64,000 nt of DNA. Origin: Bacteroidaceae bacterium. Lineage in GTDB: Bacteria; Bacteroidota; Bacteroidia; Bacteroidales; Bacteroidaceae. Position numbers and translations under genes: made by a program. The stretch covers positions 1 through 64,000 of the forward strand of contig JAFWAX010000072.1 of the NCBI GenBank assembly GCA_017507385.1, given 5' to 3'. This document shows, piece by piece, positions 25,749-34,200 of the stretch. Each line of letters opens with the position of its first letter. Positions within the stretch are counted from its first letter, which is position 1. The notes below the pieces were generated by a model. It did no database searches. It worked only from the letters and a program-made list of their open reading frames with translations, and had not been told where the DNA came from.

Positions 25749-26891
25749 TCAAATCAGTGTTGAAGCATAAACTCTTGCTTCTTTGTCTGTCTGTAAATAG
25801 GTTTCCAAAGTTGATTCCGTCGTGAAAGCAATCTTCTGCATCGTTTGTTCGATGATGTCTGCAATCTGTTCAAAACCAATCAAATCGTCGATAAATGCAC
25901 GGTTTGCCACCTCGTTTGCAGCATTTACGATGCAGGGCATATTGCCTCCCAGCTTCAGTGATTCGTATGCCAGACCCAGACAGCGGAAGCGTTTCACGTC
26001 GGGCTGTTCAAACGTGAGGTCCTTCATTCCGAACAAGTCTAAGCGTTCGCCATTTAGCGTGAGTCGCTTGGGGAAACTGAAAGCATACTGGATTGGCAAT
26101 CTCATGTCGGGAACACCCAATTGAGCTTTTACAGCTCCATCTTCAAACTGTACAGCACTGTGAATGACAGATTGAGGATGTACAACCACTTGAATTTGCT
26201 CAGGCTTCACACCAAACAGCCATTTCGCCTCAATCACTTCAAATCCTTTGTTCATCAGAGTGGCAGAGTCGATAGTGATTTTAGCTCCCATGTTCCATGT
26301 GGGATGCGCTAAAGCATCTGCTTTTGTGACTGTTTTCAGTTGTTCGCTGCTGAAATTCCTGAATGGTCCGCCGCTGCATGTGAGAAGAATTTTGTCGATT
26401 TTGTTGCCAGGTTCAATGCACTGGAATATAGCAGAATGCTCTGAGTCAACAGGCAAAATGGGCACTTGGTATTCGTTGGCCAGTCGAGTGATGAGGTCGC
26501 CTGCAACAACCAGCGTCTCTTTGTTCGCCAGCGCAATCGCCTTTTTGGCCTTGATGGCTGCAATTGTGGGTTCCAGACCGGCAAAGCCAACCATGGATGC
26601 CAGCACAATATCTACCTGGTCATCCTGCACGACTTGGCAAAGTGCATCGGCGCCTGTATATACTTTGATAGGAAGGTCTGACAGACCCTCCTTCACCGTT
26701 TTATAGTTGGATTCTTTTGCAATGACCACAGCTTCAGGCATATACATTCGTGCTTGTTGGATAAGCAGGTCTGCATTGTTGTAAGCCGTCAGCACGTATG
26801 CTTCATACAGGTCGCTGTGCTGTGCTATAACATCAAGCGCTTGTGTGCCGATGCTCCCTGTTGAACCTAATATGCAAATTCTTTTTTTCAT
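25749..26891 (-). CDS. dxr: 1-deoxy-D-xylulose 5-phosphate reductoisomerase
   Basis: 380 residues. The NADPH-binding GSTGSIGTQALDVI is at 9-22. LPVDSEHSAIFQC (about 146) carries metal ligands, and TCSGGPFRN and HPTWNMGAKITIDSATLMNKG form the substrate site. It makes methylerythritol 4-phosphate, the committed step of the non-mevalonate pathway that also uses ispF at 18281. It overlaps rimM by 4 bases (ATGA), so translation is coupled. This enzyme is the target of fosmidomycin. Confidence 0.96.
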   Translation of the reverse strand: MKKRICILGSTGSIGTQALDVIAQHSDLYEAYVLTAYNNADLLIQQARMYMPEAVVIAKESNYKTVKEGLSDLPIKVYTGADALCQVVQDDQVDIVLASMVGFAGLEPTIAAIKAKKAIALANKETLVVAGDLITRLANEYQVPILPVDSEHSAIFQCIEPGNKIDKILLTCSGGPFRNFSSEQLKTVTKADALAHPTWNMGAKITIDSATLMNKGFEVIEAKWLFGVKPEQIQVVVHPQSVIHSAVQFEDGAVKAQLGVPDMRLPIQYAFSFPKRLTLNGERLDLFGMKDLTFEQPDVKRFRCLGLAYESLKLGGNMPCIVNAANEVANRAFIDDLIGFEQIADIIEQTMQKIAFTTESTLETYLQTDKEARVYASTLI

Positions 26892-27412
26892 AATTCAAGT
26901 AGTCCTAATGGTAAATCCATTGACATGATTTTTTTCTCTTGTTGAATATCTGTGATAAATTCTTCATGGGCAGGTATCATCACTTCTTCTCCATTGGCTT
27001 TTTCTACGATGAAGAGCCAGTTTTCAGTATTGTCATCGATGTCAATGATGGTACCGATTGCTTCTCCATTTTCGCTGTCAATGATTTGAAAACCGATGAA
27101 ATAATGAAGTGAAACCTCATCCTCCCCGAGTTCTTCCTGATGTTTTTTTTCGATATACACATTGCTGTTCACAAGCATCTGTACGGCATCAGAACTGTCT
27201 AAATCTTCAAGCTTGACCAGAGCTGTGGAATCGCTGCGGAAACGGTATTCTTCGATGAAAAAAGGAACGAGAATGCCGTCAACTTCACAGATAAGATAGT
27301 CACAATCAGCTCTCTCCCAAATGTCATTTGTGAACTGGAAGTTAATCTCGCCTTTCAGCCCATGAGCCTTGGTGAGCTTCCCAATGAGAAAAACGTCTTC
27401 TTTGTGTATCAT
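26888..27412 (-). CDS. rimM: Ribosome maturation factor RimM
   Basis: 174 residues. The N-terminal beta-barrel begins VFLIGKLTKAHGLKGEINFQF, and a C-terminal PRC-barrel contains GEAIGTIIDIDDNTENWLFIVEKANGEEVMIPAHEEFI. RimM binds ribosomal protein S19 and helps mature the 3' domain of 16S rRNA. It overlaps both dxr and murA by 4 bases, tightly coupling translation of the three genes. Confidence 0.92.
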   Translation of the reverse strand: MIHKEDVFLIGKLTKAHGLKGEINFQFTNDIWERADCDYLICEVDGILVPFFIEEYRFRSDSTALVKLEDLDSSDAVQMLVNSNVYIEKKHQEELGEDEVSLHYFIGFQIIDSENGEAIGTIIDIDDNTENWLFIVEKANGEEVMIPAHEEFITDIQQEKKIMSMDLPLGLLEL

Positions 27413-28716
27413 GGTACTCGTTTAATGGATGCTCCGAGGCTGGTTAGTCGTCCTTCGATGTCTTCGTAGCCACGGTCTATTTGCTCAATGTTGCTGATTG
27501 TGCTGGTACCGTCGGCAGACATGGCTGCGATGAGCAGGGCTATGCCGGCACGGATGTCGGGACTTGACATTCGAGCGCCGCGGAGTTTGAACTTATGGTT
27601 GTGTCCCACTACAACTGCGCGGTGAGGGTCGCAGAGGATTATTTGTGCACCCATGTCGATGAGTTTGTCGACAAAGAAAAGGCGGCTTTCAAACATCTTT
27701 TGGTGGATGAGTACGGTGCCGTTGGCTTGGGTGGCAACAACGAGCAGAATGCTCAAAAGGTCTGGTGTGAGTCCTGGCCAAGGAGCGTCTGCAATAGACA
27801 TGGTGCTTCCGTCCATGAAGGATTGCACTTCGTAGTGCTGTTGAGCTGGAATATGAATGTCGTCGCCTGTGCGTTCGATGCAGATTCCTAAACGGCTGAA
27901 CATGTTGGGGATGATGCCCAAATTGTCATAACTGACATTTTTGATGGTAATGTCGCTTCCTGTCATGGCAGCCAAACCTATGAATGAACCTACTTCTATC
28001 ATGTCGGGTAGAATGGTGTGTTCTGTACCATGGAGAACTTCTACGCCTTCGATGGTGAGAAGATTGGAACTGATGCCTGTGATGCGCGCTCCCATGGAGT
28101 TTAGCATACGGCAGAGCTGCTGTATGTAGGGCTCGCAAGCTGCGTTGTATATGGTTATTGTGCCTTTGGTAAGAACCGCCGTCATGATGATGTTGGCTGT
28201 TCCTGTTACGCTGGCTTCATCAAGAAGGATATACTTGCCCTTCAGTTCTTCTGCTGCGATTTTGTAAACTCCGAGGTTGCTGTCATAGTGGAATTGTGCG
28301 CCGAGTTCTTGAATGCCCAGAAAATGGGTGTCCAAGCGACGGCGGCCAATCTTGTCACCTCCAGGTTTGGCTACACAAGCGTGGTGGAAACGGCCGAGCA
28401 GAGGACCGAGCATAAGGATGCTTCCGCGTAGGGTTGAGCAGCACTGGATGAACTCTTGGCTCCCCAAATATCGCATGTCGAGATTGTTGGCCTGAAATTT
28501 CCATGCGTGGTCGCCTAAAGAGGTGACTTGCACGCCCATTTTGCGAAGGAGGTTGATGAGGTTGTTGACATCAAGGATGTCTGGAACGTTTCGGATGATG
28601 ACGGGCTCATTGGTGAGCAGTATGGCGGTGATGACTTCAAGTGCTTCGTTTTTCGCACCTTGTGGAGTGATTTCGCCGTGTAATTGATGACCGCCTTCTA
28701 TGATGAATGATGCCAT
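27409..28716 (-). CDS. murA: UDP-N-acetylglucosamine 1-carboxyvinyltransferase
   Basis: 435 residues. MurA carries out the first committed step of peptidoglycan synthesis, moving enolpyruvate from PEP to UDP-GlcNAc. The substrate motif LRGSILMLGPLLGRF (about 96-110) and PGGDKIGRRRLDTH (118-131) are clear. Asp121 (codon 28354-28356) replaces the Cys (Cys115 in E. coli) that fosfomycin alkylates, so the enzyme should be intrinsically resistant to fosfomycin; Asp at this site is known in other bacteria. It starts at the last base of the DUF4290 stop codon (TAATG). Confidence 0.95.
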   Translation of the reverse strand: MASFIIEGGHQLHGEITPQGAKNEALEVITAILLTNEPVIIRNVPDILDVNNLINLLRKMGVQVTSLGDHAWKFQANNLDMRYLGSQEFIQCCSTLRGSILMLGPLLGRFHHACVAKPGGDKIGRRRLDTHFLGIQELGAQFHYDSNLGVYKIAAEELKGKYILLDEASVTGTANIIMTAVLTKGTITIYNAACEPYIQQLCRMLNSMGARITGISSNLLTIEGVEVLHGTEHTILPDMIEVGSFIGLAAMTGSDITIKNVSYDNLGIIPNMFSRLGICIERTGDDIHIPAQQHYEVQSFMDGSTMSIADAPWPGLTPDLLSILLVVATQANGTVLIHQKMFESRLFFVDKLIDMGAQIILCDPHRAVVVGHNHKFKLRGARMSSPDIRAGIALLIAAMSADGTSTISNIEQIDRGYEDIEGRLTSLGASIKRVP

Positions 28717-29312
28717 TATCTTTTCTTCTTCTTTTTTACACTGGTTGAAATGCGGCTGCTGAGGAGTTCGCCATCGCTGATGAGGTGGTGCTGGCTTGGG
28801 TCAATCTGGATTTTTCCATGAGTATAGGAAGCAAGGTCGTCTGCAATCTTGTCATCGCTCATGGAATCAACGCTCCAGTTGGATAGGTCGCGCTTCATGT
28901 GGTTGGCAACGAGGATGGTCAGTTCATCGCGCAGAGGATTTGTTTCCATCTCTGCAAGATGGTTGGTGAACTGTTCGACGATGGCTCCGTAGTTTCGTTT
29001 CTGTATGCGTTTCTGAGGATAGGGCAATTGCTCTGGCAGAGTATTTTCGTCGTCAATGCGCTTGATTTCGACAGGGTAGTCAATGTCAAGGTCGTATTGT
29101 GCCATGGCGGCAAGATGATTCCAGAGTTTCTTCAGGAAATCTTCTTTGTCAGCTGTCTGTTCAGCCATGGCAGCCATAGTCTCGATGATGCTTTTAGCGC
29201 ATCGTAGGCGTTCATCTTTGCTGTCAAGAGTCTTGCAATGTTCAACCATCTGTTGAACACCTCGGCCATATTCAGGCATGATGAGTTTATCTCGTTGTGT
29301 ATTGTAATCCAT
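28716..29312 (-). CDS. DUF4290 family protein
   Basis: 198 residues, cytoplasmic, mostly helical (MDYNTQRDKLIMPEYGRGVQQMVEHC at the start, matching the Bacteroidetes DUF4290 family). It ends in a basic run (VKKKKKR) suited to nucleic-acid contact. Its position just before murA and rimM is conserved in the phylum. No catalytic motif is seen and the function is unknown. Its stop overlaps the murA start by one base. Confidence 0.8.
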   Translation of the reverse strand: MDYNTQRDKLIMPEYGRGVQQMVEHCKTLDSKDERLRCAKSIIETMAAMAEQTADKEDFLKKLWNHLAAMAQYDLDIDYPVEIKRIDDENTLPEQLPYPQKRIQKRNYGAIVEQFTNHLAEMETNPLRDELTILVANHMKRDLSNWSVDSMSDDKIADDLASYTHGKIQIDPSQHHLISDGELLSSRISTSVKKKKKR

Positions 29313-29375
29313 GTTGTTCGTTTTAGGATTGTTGTGTGGATGTGCTACTCCATGGGGAGAATCATCTGTTATGTG

Positions 29376-30098
29376 TTATAGAAGACTTTTTGCCACTGTT
29401 GCCTGAAATTCTTTCAGATAGCAAGGCTCCAGATAGGCTACGTCTTCGAAATCTCCGCTGAGGAACTTCTTCTCTGCAAGCGGTGACATGTATTTTGCTA
29501 AAAGAGGCACTCCGTCGAGGAAATGTGCGTTGGGGTGCTGAATGACCGACTTGCACTTTTCAGATCCGTTGCCGAAAAAGTAGATGGGGCGCTCGTTCAG
29601 GTATTGTTCAAAGGATGTTTCGTCAATAATTATAGGCCTTGTCTCCATGACGGGCTTCAGGGCTCGTGTGTAGAGCGCAGCATACACCTCCATGCGTCTT
29701 GCGTCAAGCATGGGGCAGAGCAGGGCATCTTCGGGCAGATTGTCATGGACGAGGAGTACGGGAACGCACTGCACTTCCAGCGTGGGAAGGGAAATCAGTT
29801 TCAATCCTCTTCCGTAGGCTATTCCTTTTGCCATTGAAACACCGATGCGCAATCCTGTATAGCTGCCTGGACCGATGCTGACTGCCACGGCATCGAACGG
29901 TATGGCATGGTTGTCAGTGAACGAAAGGGCTTCGTCCACCATTGTGCCGAGTAGTGACGCATGGTTGGTTCCTTTGGTTTCGGAGGCATCTGTAGTACCT
30001 TTTTCAGCGTTGTCTGTTTGGAAGATGATGGCGCTGTCTTGGCTTACGGCAACGCTGCATCGGTCTGTTGATGTTTCTATGTGTAAAATTACTGACAT
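29376..30098 (-). CDS. tsaB: tRNA t6A threonylcarbamoyltransferase complex subunit TsaB
   Basis: 240 residues with the ASKHA fold. LHIETSTDRCSVAV (about 5-18) and VSIGPGSYTGLRIGVSMAKGIAYG (about 73-96) are the TsaB signatures. TsaB scaffolds TsaD and TsaE in making N6-threonylcarbamoyladenosine at position 37 of ANN-decoding tRNAs. It is the first gene of the minus-strand series that runs to rseP. The prophage integrase begins about 220 bases beyond its start, so the prophage end lies in or just upstream of its promoter region. Confidence 0.92.
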   Translation of the reverse strand: MSVILHIETSTDRCSVAVSQDSAIIFQTDNAEKGTTDASETKGTNHASLLGTMVDEALSFTDNHAIPFDAVAVSIGPGSYTGLRIGVSMAKGIAYGRGLKLISLPTLEVQCVPVLLVHDNLPEDALLCPMLDARRMEVYAALYTRALKPVMETRPIIIDETSFEQYLNERPIYFFGNGSEKCKSVIQHPNAHFLDGVPLLAKYMSPLAEKKFLSGDFEDVAYLEPCYLKEFQATVAKSLL

Positions 30099-30134
30099 TG
30101 TATGCCTTGTTTTCTCTGAATACTAATATGTTTG

Positions 30135-30142
30135 CAAAGATA
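30135..30142 (-). promoter_or_regulatory. -7 promoter box of the tsaB series
   Basis: The minus strand reads TATCTTTG (TAnnTTTG), 37 bases before the tsaB start. The -33 region would fall near 30165, close to the presumed prophage junction (30150-30247), so integration may have changed the upstream promoter sequence. Confidence 0.5.
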
Positions 30143-30247
30143 GTGAAAATTTCTCGTTTAAGCAACAAAAAACAATGGAAAACAGGCGAACATTATGTAA
30201 ATCAAGTGGTAATCTTCACGCAAGACCGCCAAATTTGACATTCTCGT

Positions 30248-30314
30248 ATTGTCGAAATTATTGTCGATTCATCAAAAACATTTCCTTTTTATTGTCGAAA
30301 AATTGTCGAAAAAT
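30248..30314 (+). repeat. Four ATTGTCGA boxes before the integrase
   Basis: ATTGTCGA occurs at 30248-30255, 30260-30267, 30291-30298 and 30302-30309; the last two extend to ATTGTCGAAAAAT. Two more follow the integrase at 31495-31502 and 31513-31520. Placement around int at a prophage end suggests arm-type integrase or excisionase sites, or an operator for int. The exact attachment core could not be defined because the other prophage end is not in view. Confidence 0.6.
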
Positions 30315-31481
30315 ATGGCTCAATTATCATTAGTTATAGTACCTGCAAAGGTGCTCACAAGCGGAAAGCACAAGATCCGCATTGCGGTTTCACACAACAG
30401 CGAAACAAGGTACATCATCACAGATGTCATAGTAGATAACTCAAAGCAGTTCCGGAACGGACAGGTGGCTGGAAGACCTGACGCCAACATTCTCAACGCC
30501 AAACTTCGGAAGATTATCGGGAAGTACCAGGGAAGGCTGGATGACATGGAATACATCGAGTCCATGAGCTGCGCCGAACTTGTCTGTGCGCTGAAGGACA
30601 GCACTGGCGACAAGAACATGAGCATCAAGGAGGCTTACAATCAGATGATGAAATACTCCACGGTGAAGGAGACCACCCAGCGAACAATGGAAACATGCTT
30701 CCGCTCTCTTGCCAGATACGTTGGCGAAGACACGCCTATCCGCAAGATTACAAGGCTCACCGTCTTGGGGTATGAAAAGTTCTTGACGGGCGAAAAGCTC
30801 AGTTCCTCGACAAAGAACAACTACATAGGTTTCATGTTCCAAATCATCTCCTTCGCACGGAAATGCGGAATCGTCGATGCTGACTTCAATCCTGGAAATG
30901 GATACAGAAGAGCACCGATGACTGTCAGAGATTCGTGGCTGTCATGCAGCGACATCAGGAGGATTCGTGACTACCAGTGCAAGACAAAGGAACGCATGAT
31001 GGCCCGTGACCTCTTCATGCTGTCCTACTACCTCGGAGGCATCAACATGGTGGATCTGAAAGGACTCGACCTCAACACCTGCACGAATGAGATGCACTAC
31101 AAACGAAGCAAGGTCCGAGACAGATGCAACATTGAAGTACGCTACACCATTCCTCCAGAGGCAAGGGAAATCATCAAGCGCATCAAGACCAAGGATGGCA
31201 AACTGCAAGTCCCCAAGCACACAGAGCACTTCATTACGCATCACATGAATGCGTTGCGTGATGAGCTCGGAATCCCAAACCTCGTCTTTTACTCTGCTCG
31301 GAAATCATTCTCTCAGCATGCCTTCGAGCTGGGAGTATCCACGCAGGTCATAGACTACATTCTGGGGCATTCTCTACGCGCACACGGTATCATCTACCAC
31401 TATGTGTCTGTGAAGCCAGAGATGGCCACGGAAGCGATAAGGAAAGTAATTGACAATCTCAACAAAAAGGAGGGTTCGTGA
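30315..31481 (+). CDS. int: Tyrosine recombinase, prophage integrase
   Basis: 388 residues from the ATG at 30315; an earlier in-frame ATG at 30249 would begin inside the ATTGTCGA boxes. An N-terminal arm-binding region is followed by a SAM-like core-binding domain (about 95-185) and a catalytic domain. The catalytic end is visible: SARKSFSQHAFELGV, IDYILGHS and YHYVSVK, giving the C-terminal Arg, the His and the Tyr nucleophile. The usual first Arg context is LSYYLGGINMVDL, the variant common in Bacteroidetes recombinases. It probably integrates and excises this prophage next to tsaB. It is on the plus strand, opposite to the structural genes. Confidence 0.9.
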   Translation: MAQLSLVIVPAKVLTSGKHKIRIAVSHNSETRYIITDVIVDNSKQFRNGQVAGRPDANILNAKLRKIIGKYQGRLDDMEYIESMSCAELVCALKDSTGDKNMSIKEAYNQMMKYSTVKETTQRTMETCFRSLARYVGEDTPIRKITRLTVLGYEKFLTGEKLSSSTKNNYIGFMFQIISFARKCGIVDADFNPGNGYRRAPMTVRDSWLSCSDIRRIRDYQCKTKERMMARDLFMLSYYLGGINMVDLKGLDLNTCTNEMHYKRSKVRDRCNIEVRYTIPPEAREIIKRIKTKDGKLQVPKHTEHFITHHMNALRDELGIPNLVFYSARKSFSQHAFELGVSTQVIDYILGHSLRAHGIIYHYVSVKPEMATEAIRKVIDNLNKKEGS

Positions 31482-31494
31482 ACACCCTCCAACG

Positions 31495-31520
31495 ATTGTC
31501 GAACCTCATGAGATTGTCGA
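31495..31520 (+). repeat. Two ATTGTCGA boxes after the integrase
   Basis: Copies at 31495-31502 and 31513-31520, the second within ATTGTCGAAAAAT. They mirror the four boxes upstream of the integrase. The rest of the gap 31521-31778 holds a terminator and no gene. Confidence 0.6.
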
Positions 31521-31663
31521 AAAATCATGAAATCGATACAAAGGTAGCGATTTTGTTCTGACAAACAAAAATTTTTGCAGAAAAACGAACAATATCCGCT
31601 TTCGCTTGTATTCGTTAGTGAAGAACCCAATGTGCAGGTGATACGTGTTGGCGAGGGTTCTTC

Positions 31664-31700
31664 AAGGTCAGGAACTCACCCATCCTGGCCTTTTCTTTTT
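31664..31700 (+). terminator. Intrinsic terminator after the integrase
   Basis: AAGGTCAGGA (31664-31673) pairs with TCCTGGCCTT (31683-31692) over 10 bp with one G-T pair, followed by TTCTTTTT. Confidence 0.6.
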
Positions 31701-31778
31701 GTATGTGGCACAGAAATGGAGCCACTTTCACAAGCGACTCCATCCCCACACATTGTCTAACCTTAAATACTACGAGAT

Positions 31779-32393
31779 TCACTTCAGCTCTATATACTCT
31801 GAATACACTATCCGTGTGTGCGGATTCTTGCTCACGATCTCCTGACGGATGGCCTTCGTGCCGTACTTGATGAACAGGAACCGCTTCGGTACACGGTGGA
31901 CAATCTGCACAAGCGTATCGACAGACGCCACATCCAAGTCAACCATGCCGTTCCTGATTGTGCCAGCGACGGCGACCCAGGGAGGGTCTCTCCACTCGAA
32001 ATGCTTGAGAGAATCAACATACATAACATTATCTCTCACTTTATAGACGATGCTGTCCTTCAATTCCGTCTTCACTATCACGCTGGTCTGCGTGCTGGTG
32101 GATGAGAGGCTCTGCAGACGGCTCACCTTCAGACCCAAGTCCTTCACCTCCTGGCACTTCTCCAGATAGTGCCGTCTCAGCTCGTCGCACGTCAGCTGGA
32201 GAGCCTGCACCGATGCGGCACTCTTCCCCTCTGCTGTCTCGTACAGGTCGATCTCCTCCAGAAGCGCGTTCTGGTTGTTCAGAAGCCTTGTGCGCTCTTC
32301 CTTAACTCTTGTCAACTCACGTCCCTGCCAGGCACACACGCCCACAAGGATTGCAATCGCTATGGCGACTGCCGCATACAGATACTTTTTCAT
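31779..32393 (-). CDS. Spanin-like membrane-anchored coiled-coil protein
   Basis: 204 residues from the ATG at 32393 (MKKYLYAAV). A longer in-frame start at 32525 lies within the amidase gene and adds no hydrophobic or conserved segment. One N-terminal membrane helix (about 4-22) is followed by a coiled coil (about 27-90) and a beta-rich C-terminus. This matches inner-membrane spanins or the DUF6549-type proteins of Bacteroides phages. Spanins disrupt the outer membrane at lysis. It overlaps the amidase by 4 bases and is the last gene of the lysis group. No partner lipoprotein was found. Confidence 0.6.
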   Translation of the reverse strand: MKKYLYAAVAIAIAILVGVCAWQGRELTRVKEERTRLLNNQNALLEEIDLYETAEGKSAASVQALQLTCDELRRHYLEKCQEVKDLGLKVSRLQSLSSTSTQTSVIVKTELKDSIVYKVRDNVMYVDSLKHFEWRDPPWVAVAGTIRNGMVDLDVASVDTLVQIVHRVPKRFLFIKYGTKAIRQEIVSKNPHTRIVYSEYIELK

Positions 32394-33139
32394 AGGCTTT
32401 GTATGTATTTGATGATACCTTCCAAATGTATTCTCACGATAGCATGCCGACCCATGTCTGACAGCAAGAAATCCACATCTTCCTTGTTGTCCTGAAAGAG
32501 GTTCTCCGTCAGAACCGCAGGGCAATGCGTCTTCGTCAGCACATAGTAACCATACTCCTTGTCTGGATCTCCGTCACTCCAATCTGCACGAAGGGCGTGC
32601 TGGTGGTCTTTCGGGATGTACTTCTGAGCAGCCTCATACAGACAGGTGGCGAGGTCATCAGCCTTGGTCTTACCTTTAGAGGTGTACACAGTCCATCCCC
32701 TCGCCTGCATCCACTGACCGTTTCCGCTCGCATCCACATGAATGCTCACATATATGCACTTCCGGCATCCGAACTGCTTGCACATCTGGTTAACATAGTA
32801 AACCCTCCATGCCAGTTCCTTGTTCTGCAGCTCCTTCTGAGTCTTCCCCCTCATCTGGTCGTTAGGCTCCATCGGACGATAGTCGATGACAGCATTGTAG
32901 CCGTAGGACAACAGCGCGGACTCCAAGTCTTCTGCCACCTCCCTGCTGTACGCAGCCTCACGGAGTCTTCCGTCAGGCGAACGCTTGCCTGCTGTGGCTC
33001 CAGTGTGAGCCGTGCCTATGATAATCATGAAATCCTTCTTGTTCATATCAGTTCTTGTTTTTAATCTGTCCCCAATAAGAGCGGCCAGCACTATCGTGAA
33101 GGCTACGCCCCAAATCTCATCTGCCAGATTGTTATTCAT
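32390..33139 (-). CDS. Phage N-acetylmuramoyl-L-alanine amidase with N-terminal membrane segment
   Basis: 249 residues from the ATG at 33139. Amidase_3 zinc motifs are seen: IIIGTAHTGATAGKRSP (first His), IYVSIHVDASG (second His) and PAVLTENLFQDN (catalytic Glu). It cleaves the bond between muramic acid and L-Ala. The first 30 residues (NNNLADEIWGVAFTIVLAALIGDRLKTRTD) form a membrane helix in frame with the enzyme; a second start, MNKKDFMIIIGT at 33046, would omit it. The longer form may be a signal-anchor endolysin. The ATG at 33139 overlaps the holin stop by 8 bases. Confidence 0.82.
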   Translation of the reverse strand: MNNNLADEIWGVAFTIVLAALIGDRLKTRTDMNKKDFMIIIGTAHTGATAGKRSPDGRLREAAYSREVAEDLESALLSYGYNAVIDYRPMEPNDQMRGKTQKELQNKELAWRVYYVNQMCKQFGCRKCIYVSIHVDASGNGQWMQARGWTVYTSKGKTKADDLATCLYEAAQKYIPKDHQHALRADWSDGDPDKEYGYYVLTKTHCPAVLTENLFQDNKEDVDFLLSDMGRHAIVRIHLEGIIKYIQSL

Positions 33140-33602
33140 TGCCTGTACCTCCATTCTTCAACACGTCAAGAATCTTATCCTTGAAATCCTTGTTCTCGGT
33201 CGCCAGCTTTGTCACAAGCCGCACGAAGTCCTCCTGCTGTTTTTTCTCCTTCACGTTCGATGGCTCCATGATGCTCGTCACCTCAACAAAAGCGATGTAG
33301 GCGGTACCGAAGAACGAGAACACGGGCAACATCGGGATGTCATACTCGTACTCACTATAAAGAAAGAACAAGAGGGCTATCTGAACACAGTCCACAAGCG
33401 TCATTGCGAAGAGCATGTTGAAATACTTGCTCACCTTCTCGATAGTGCGCTTGTAAGCCTCGCTCGTCCGCATTTCGCCTCTCTGCTTGGCTTTTCTTAC
33501 CCCTGCCCACAGGTCCAGGAATATGAGTCCAAGTGTCACGACGTAGAGCAGAAGCACAATGGCTCCCACAATTATCAATGTAGTTATTCTCGGTTCCATC
33601 AT
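33132..33602 (-). CDS. Phage holin family protein
   Basis: 156 residues. Membrane helices are predicted at about 8-30, 62-82 and 88-108, followed by a charged cytoplasmic tail (KEKKQQEDFVRLVTKLATENKDFKDKIL). This resembles the toxin-secretion/phage-lysis holin type of Bacteroidetes phages, which permeabilises the inner membrane to time lysis. It overlaps the upstream gene by 4 bases and the amidase by 8 bases, so the lysis genes are translationally coupled. Confidence 0.78.
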   Translation of the reverse strand: MMEPRITTLIIVGAIVLLLYVVTLGLIFLDLWAGVRKAKQRGEMRTSEAYKRTIEKVSKYFNMLFAMTLVDCVQIALLFFLYSEYEYDIPMLPVFSFFGTAYIAFVEVTSIMEPSNVKEKKQQEDFVRLVTKLATENKDFKDKILDVLKNGGTGNE

Positions 33603-34072
33603 TCCTCGTAATTAGTCCAGTTAACCAATTCCTTTTGCTCTCTCCCCCAGGCGATGCAGCCCTCGATGTGCGTCTGAACTTGCACGGCGAATGAAACGAA
33701 CTCGTTCACGTCTTGGAACGTGTACATCTCATAGTCCTCGTCAGTTCCAAGCTTCAGTGTCGGCAGCGTCTGTATGTCACCGCCCTTCGCCATGGCATAG
33801 TCCAGGGCGATGTTGCGCTGGTTCTCAGCCGACAGCCACACAATCTTTTCTCTGTACTTGAGTCCTGACAGAATCCGTTCCTGCACAATGGCATTGATCT
33901 GCCCAAGAATCATTTCCTTCACCTCTTCCAGCGAAGGTCTATAGTCGAATACATGACAATGGACGTAAGTGCCCATGTCATCCTCTCCGAAACCGAAGAA
34001 GACTTTCCATCTGCGGCGACCAATCTGCTTGATGCCGTCGCAACGATTTTCTGCGCCATAAATCTTTTCCAT
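33599..34072 (-). CDS. Phage protein of unknown function upstream of the lysis genes
   Basis: 157 residues from the ATG at 34072 (MEKIYGAEN). The earlier ATG at 34099 lies upstream of the likely transcription start near 34090. Mixed alpha/beta with an acidic composition; the end (QVQTHIEGCIAWGREQKELVNW) recalls DUF4376-like or tail-fibre-assembly proteins of phages. It follows the DGR reverse transcriptase but has its own promoter and belongs to the lysis unit. It does not look like the basic four-helix Avd accessory protein of DGRs. Confidence 0.6.
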   Translation of the reverse strand: MEKIYGAENRCDGIKQIGRRRWKVFFGFGEDDMGTYVHCHVFDYRPSLEEVKEMILGQINAIVQERILSGLKYREKIVWLSAENQRNIALDYAMAKGGDIQTLPTLKLGTDEDYEMYTFQDVNEFVSFAVQVQTHIEGCIAWGREQKELVNWTNYEE

Positions 34073-34096
34073 ATCAAGCAATTTTTGATGACATTG

Positions 34097-34104
34097 CAAA
34101 AATA
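34097..34104 (-). promoter_or_regulatory. -7 promoter box of the lysis unit
   Basis: The minus strand reads TATTTTTG (TAnnTTTG), directly after the reverse transcriptase terminator. It would drive the genes at 34072 down to 31779. Confidence 0.5.
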
Positions 34105-34106
34105 CG

Positions 34107-34136
34107 AAAAAAAAAGACGCTCGGTACCGAACGTCT
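34107..34136 (-). terminator. Intrinsic terminator of the DGR reverse transcriptase
   Basis: On the minus strand AGACGTTCGG (34127-34136) pairs with CCGAGCGTCT (34115-34124) over 10 bp with one G-T pair, followed by nine T (34107-34114 and the end of the stem). It closes the TR-RT unit. Confidence 0.75.
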
Positions 34137-34200
34137 AAATCTCTGAAACGAGAAAACCTCTATATATGTGTATTACAAATAGTTGTGTTATACGCTATTT

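Noticed and set aside
33599..34072. Candidate Avd accessory protein of the DGR
   Set aside because: It is acidic and mixed alpha/beta, not a small basic four-helix bundle, and it has its own promoter after the RT terminator.
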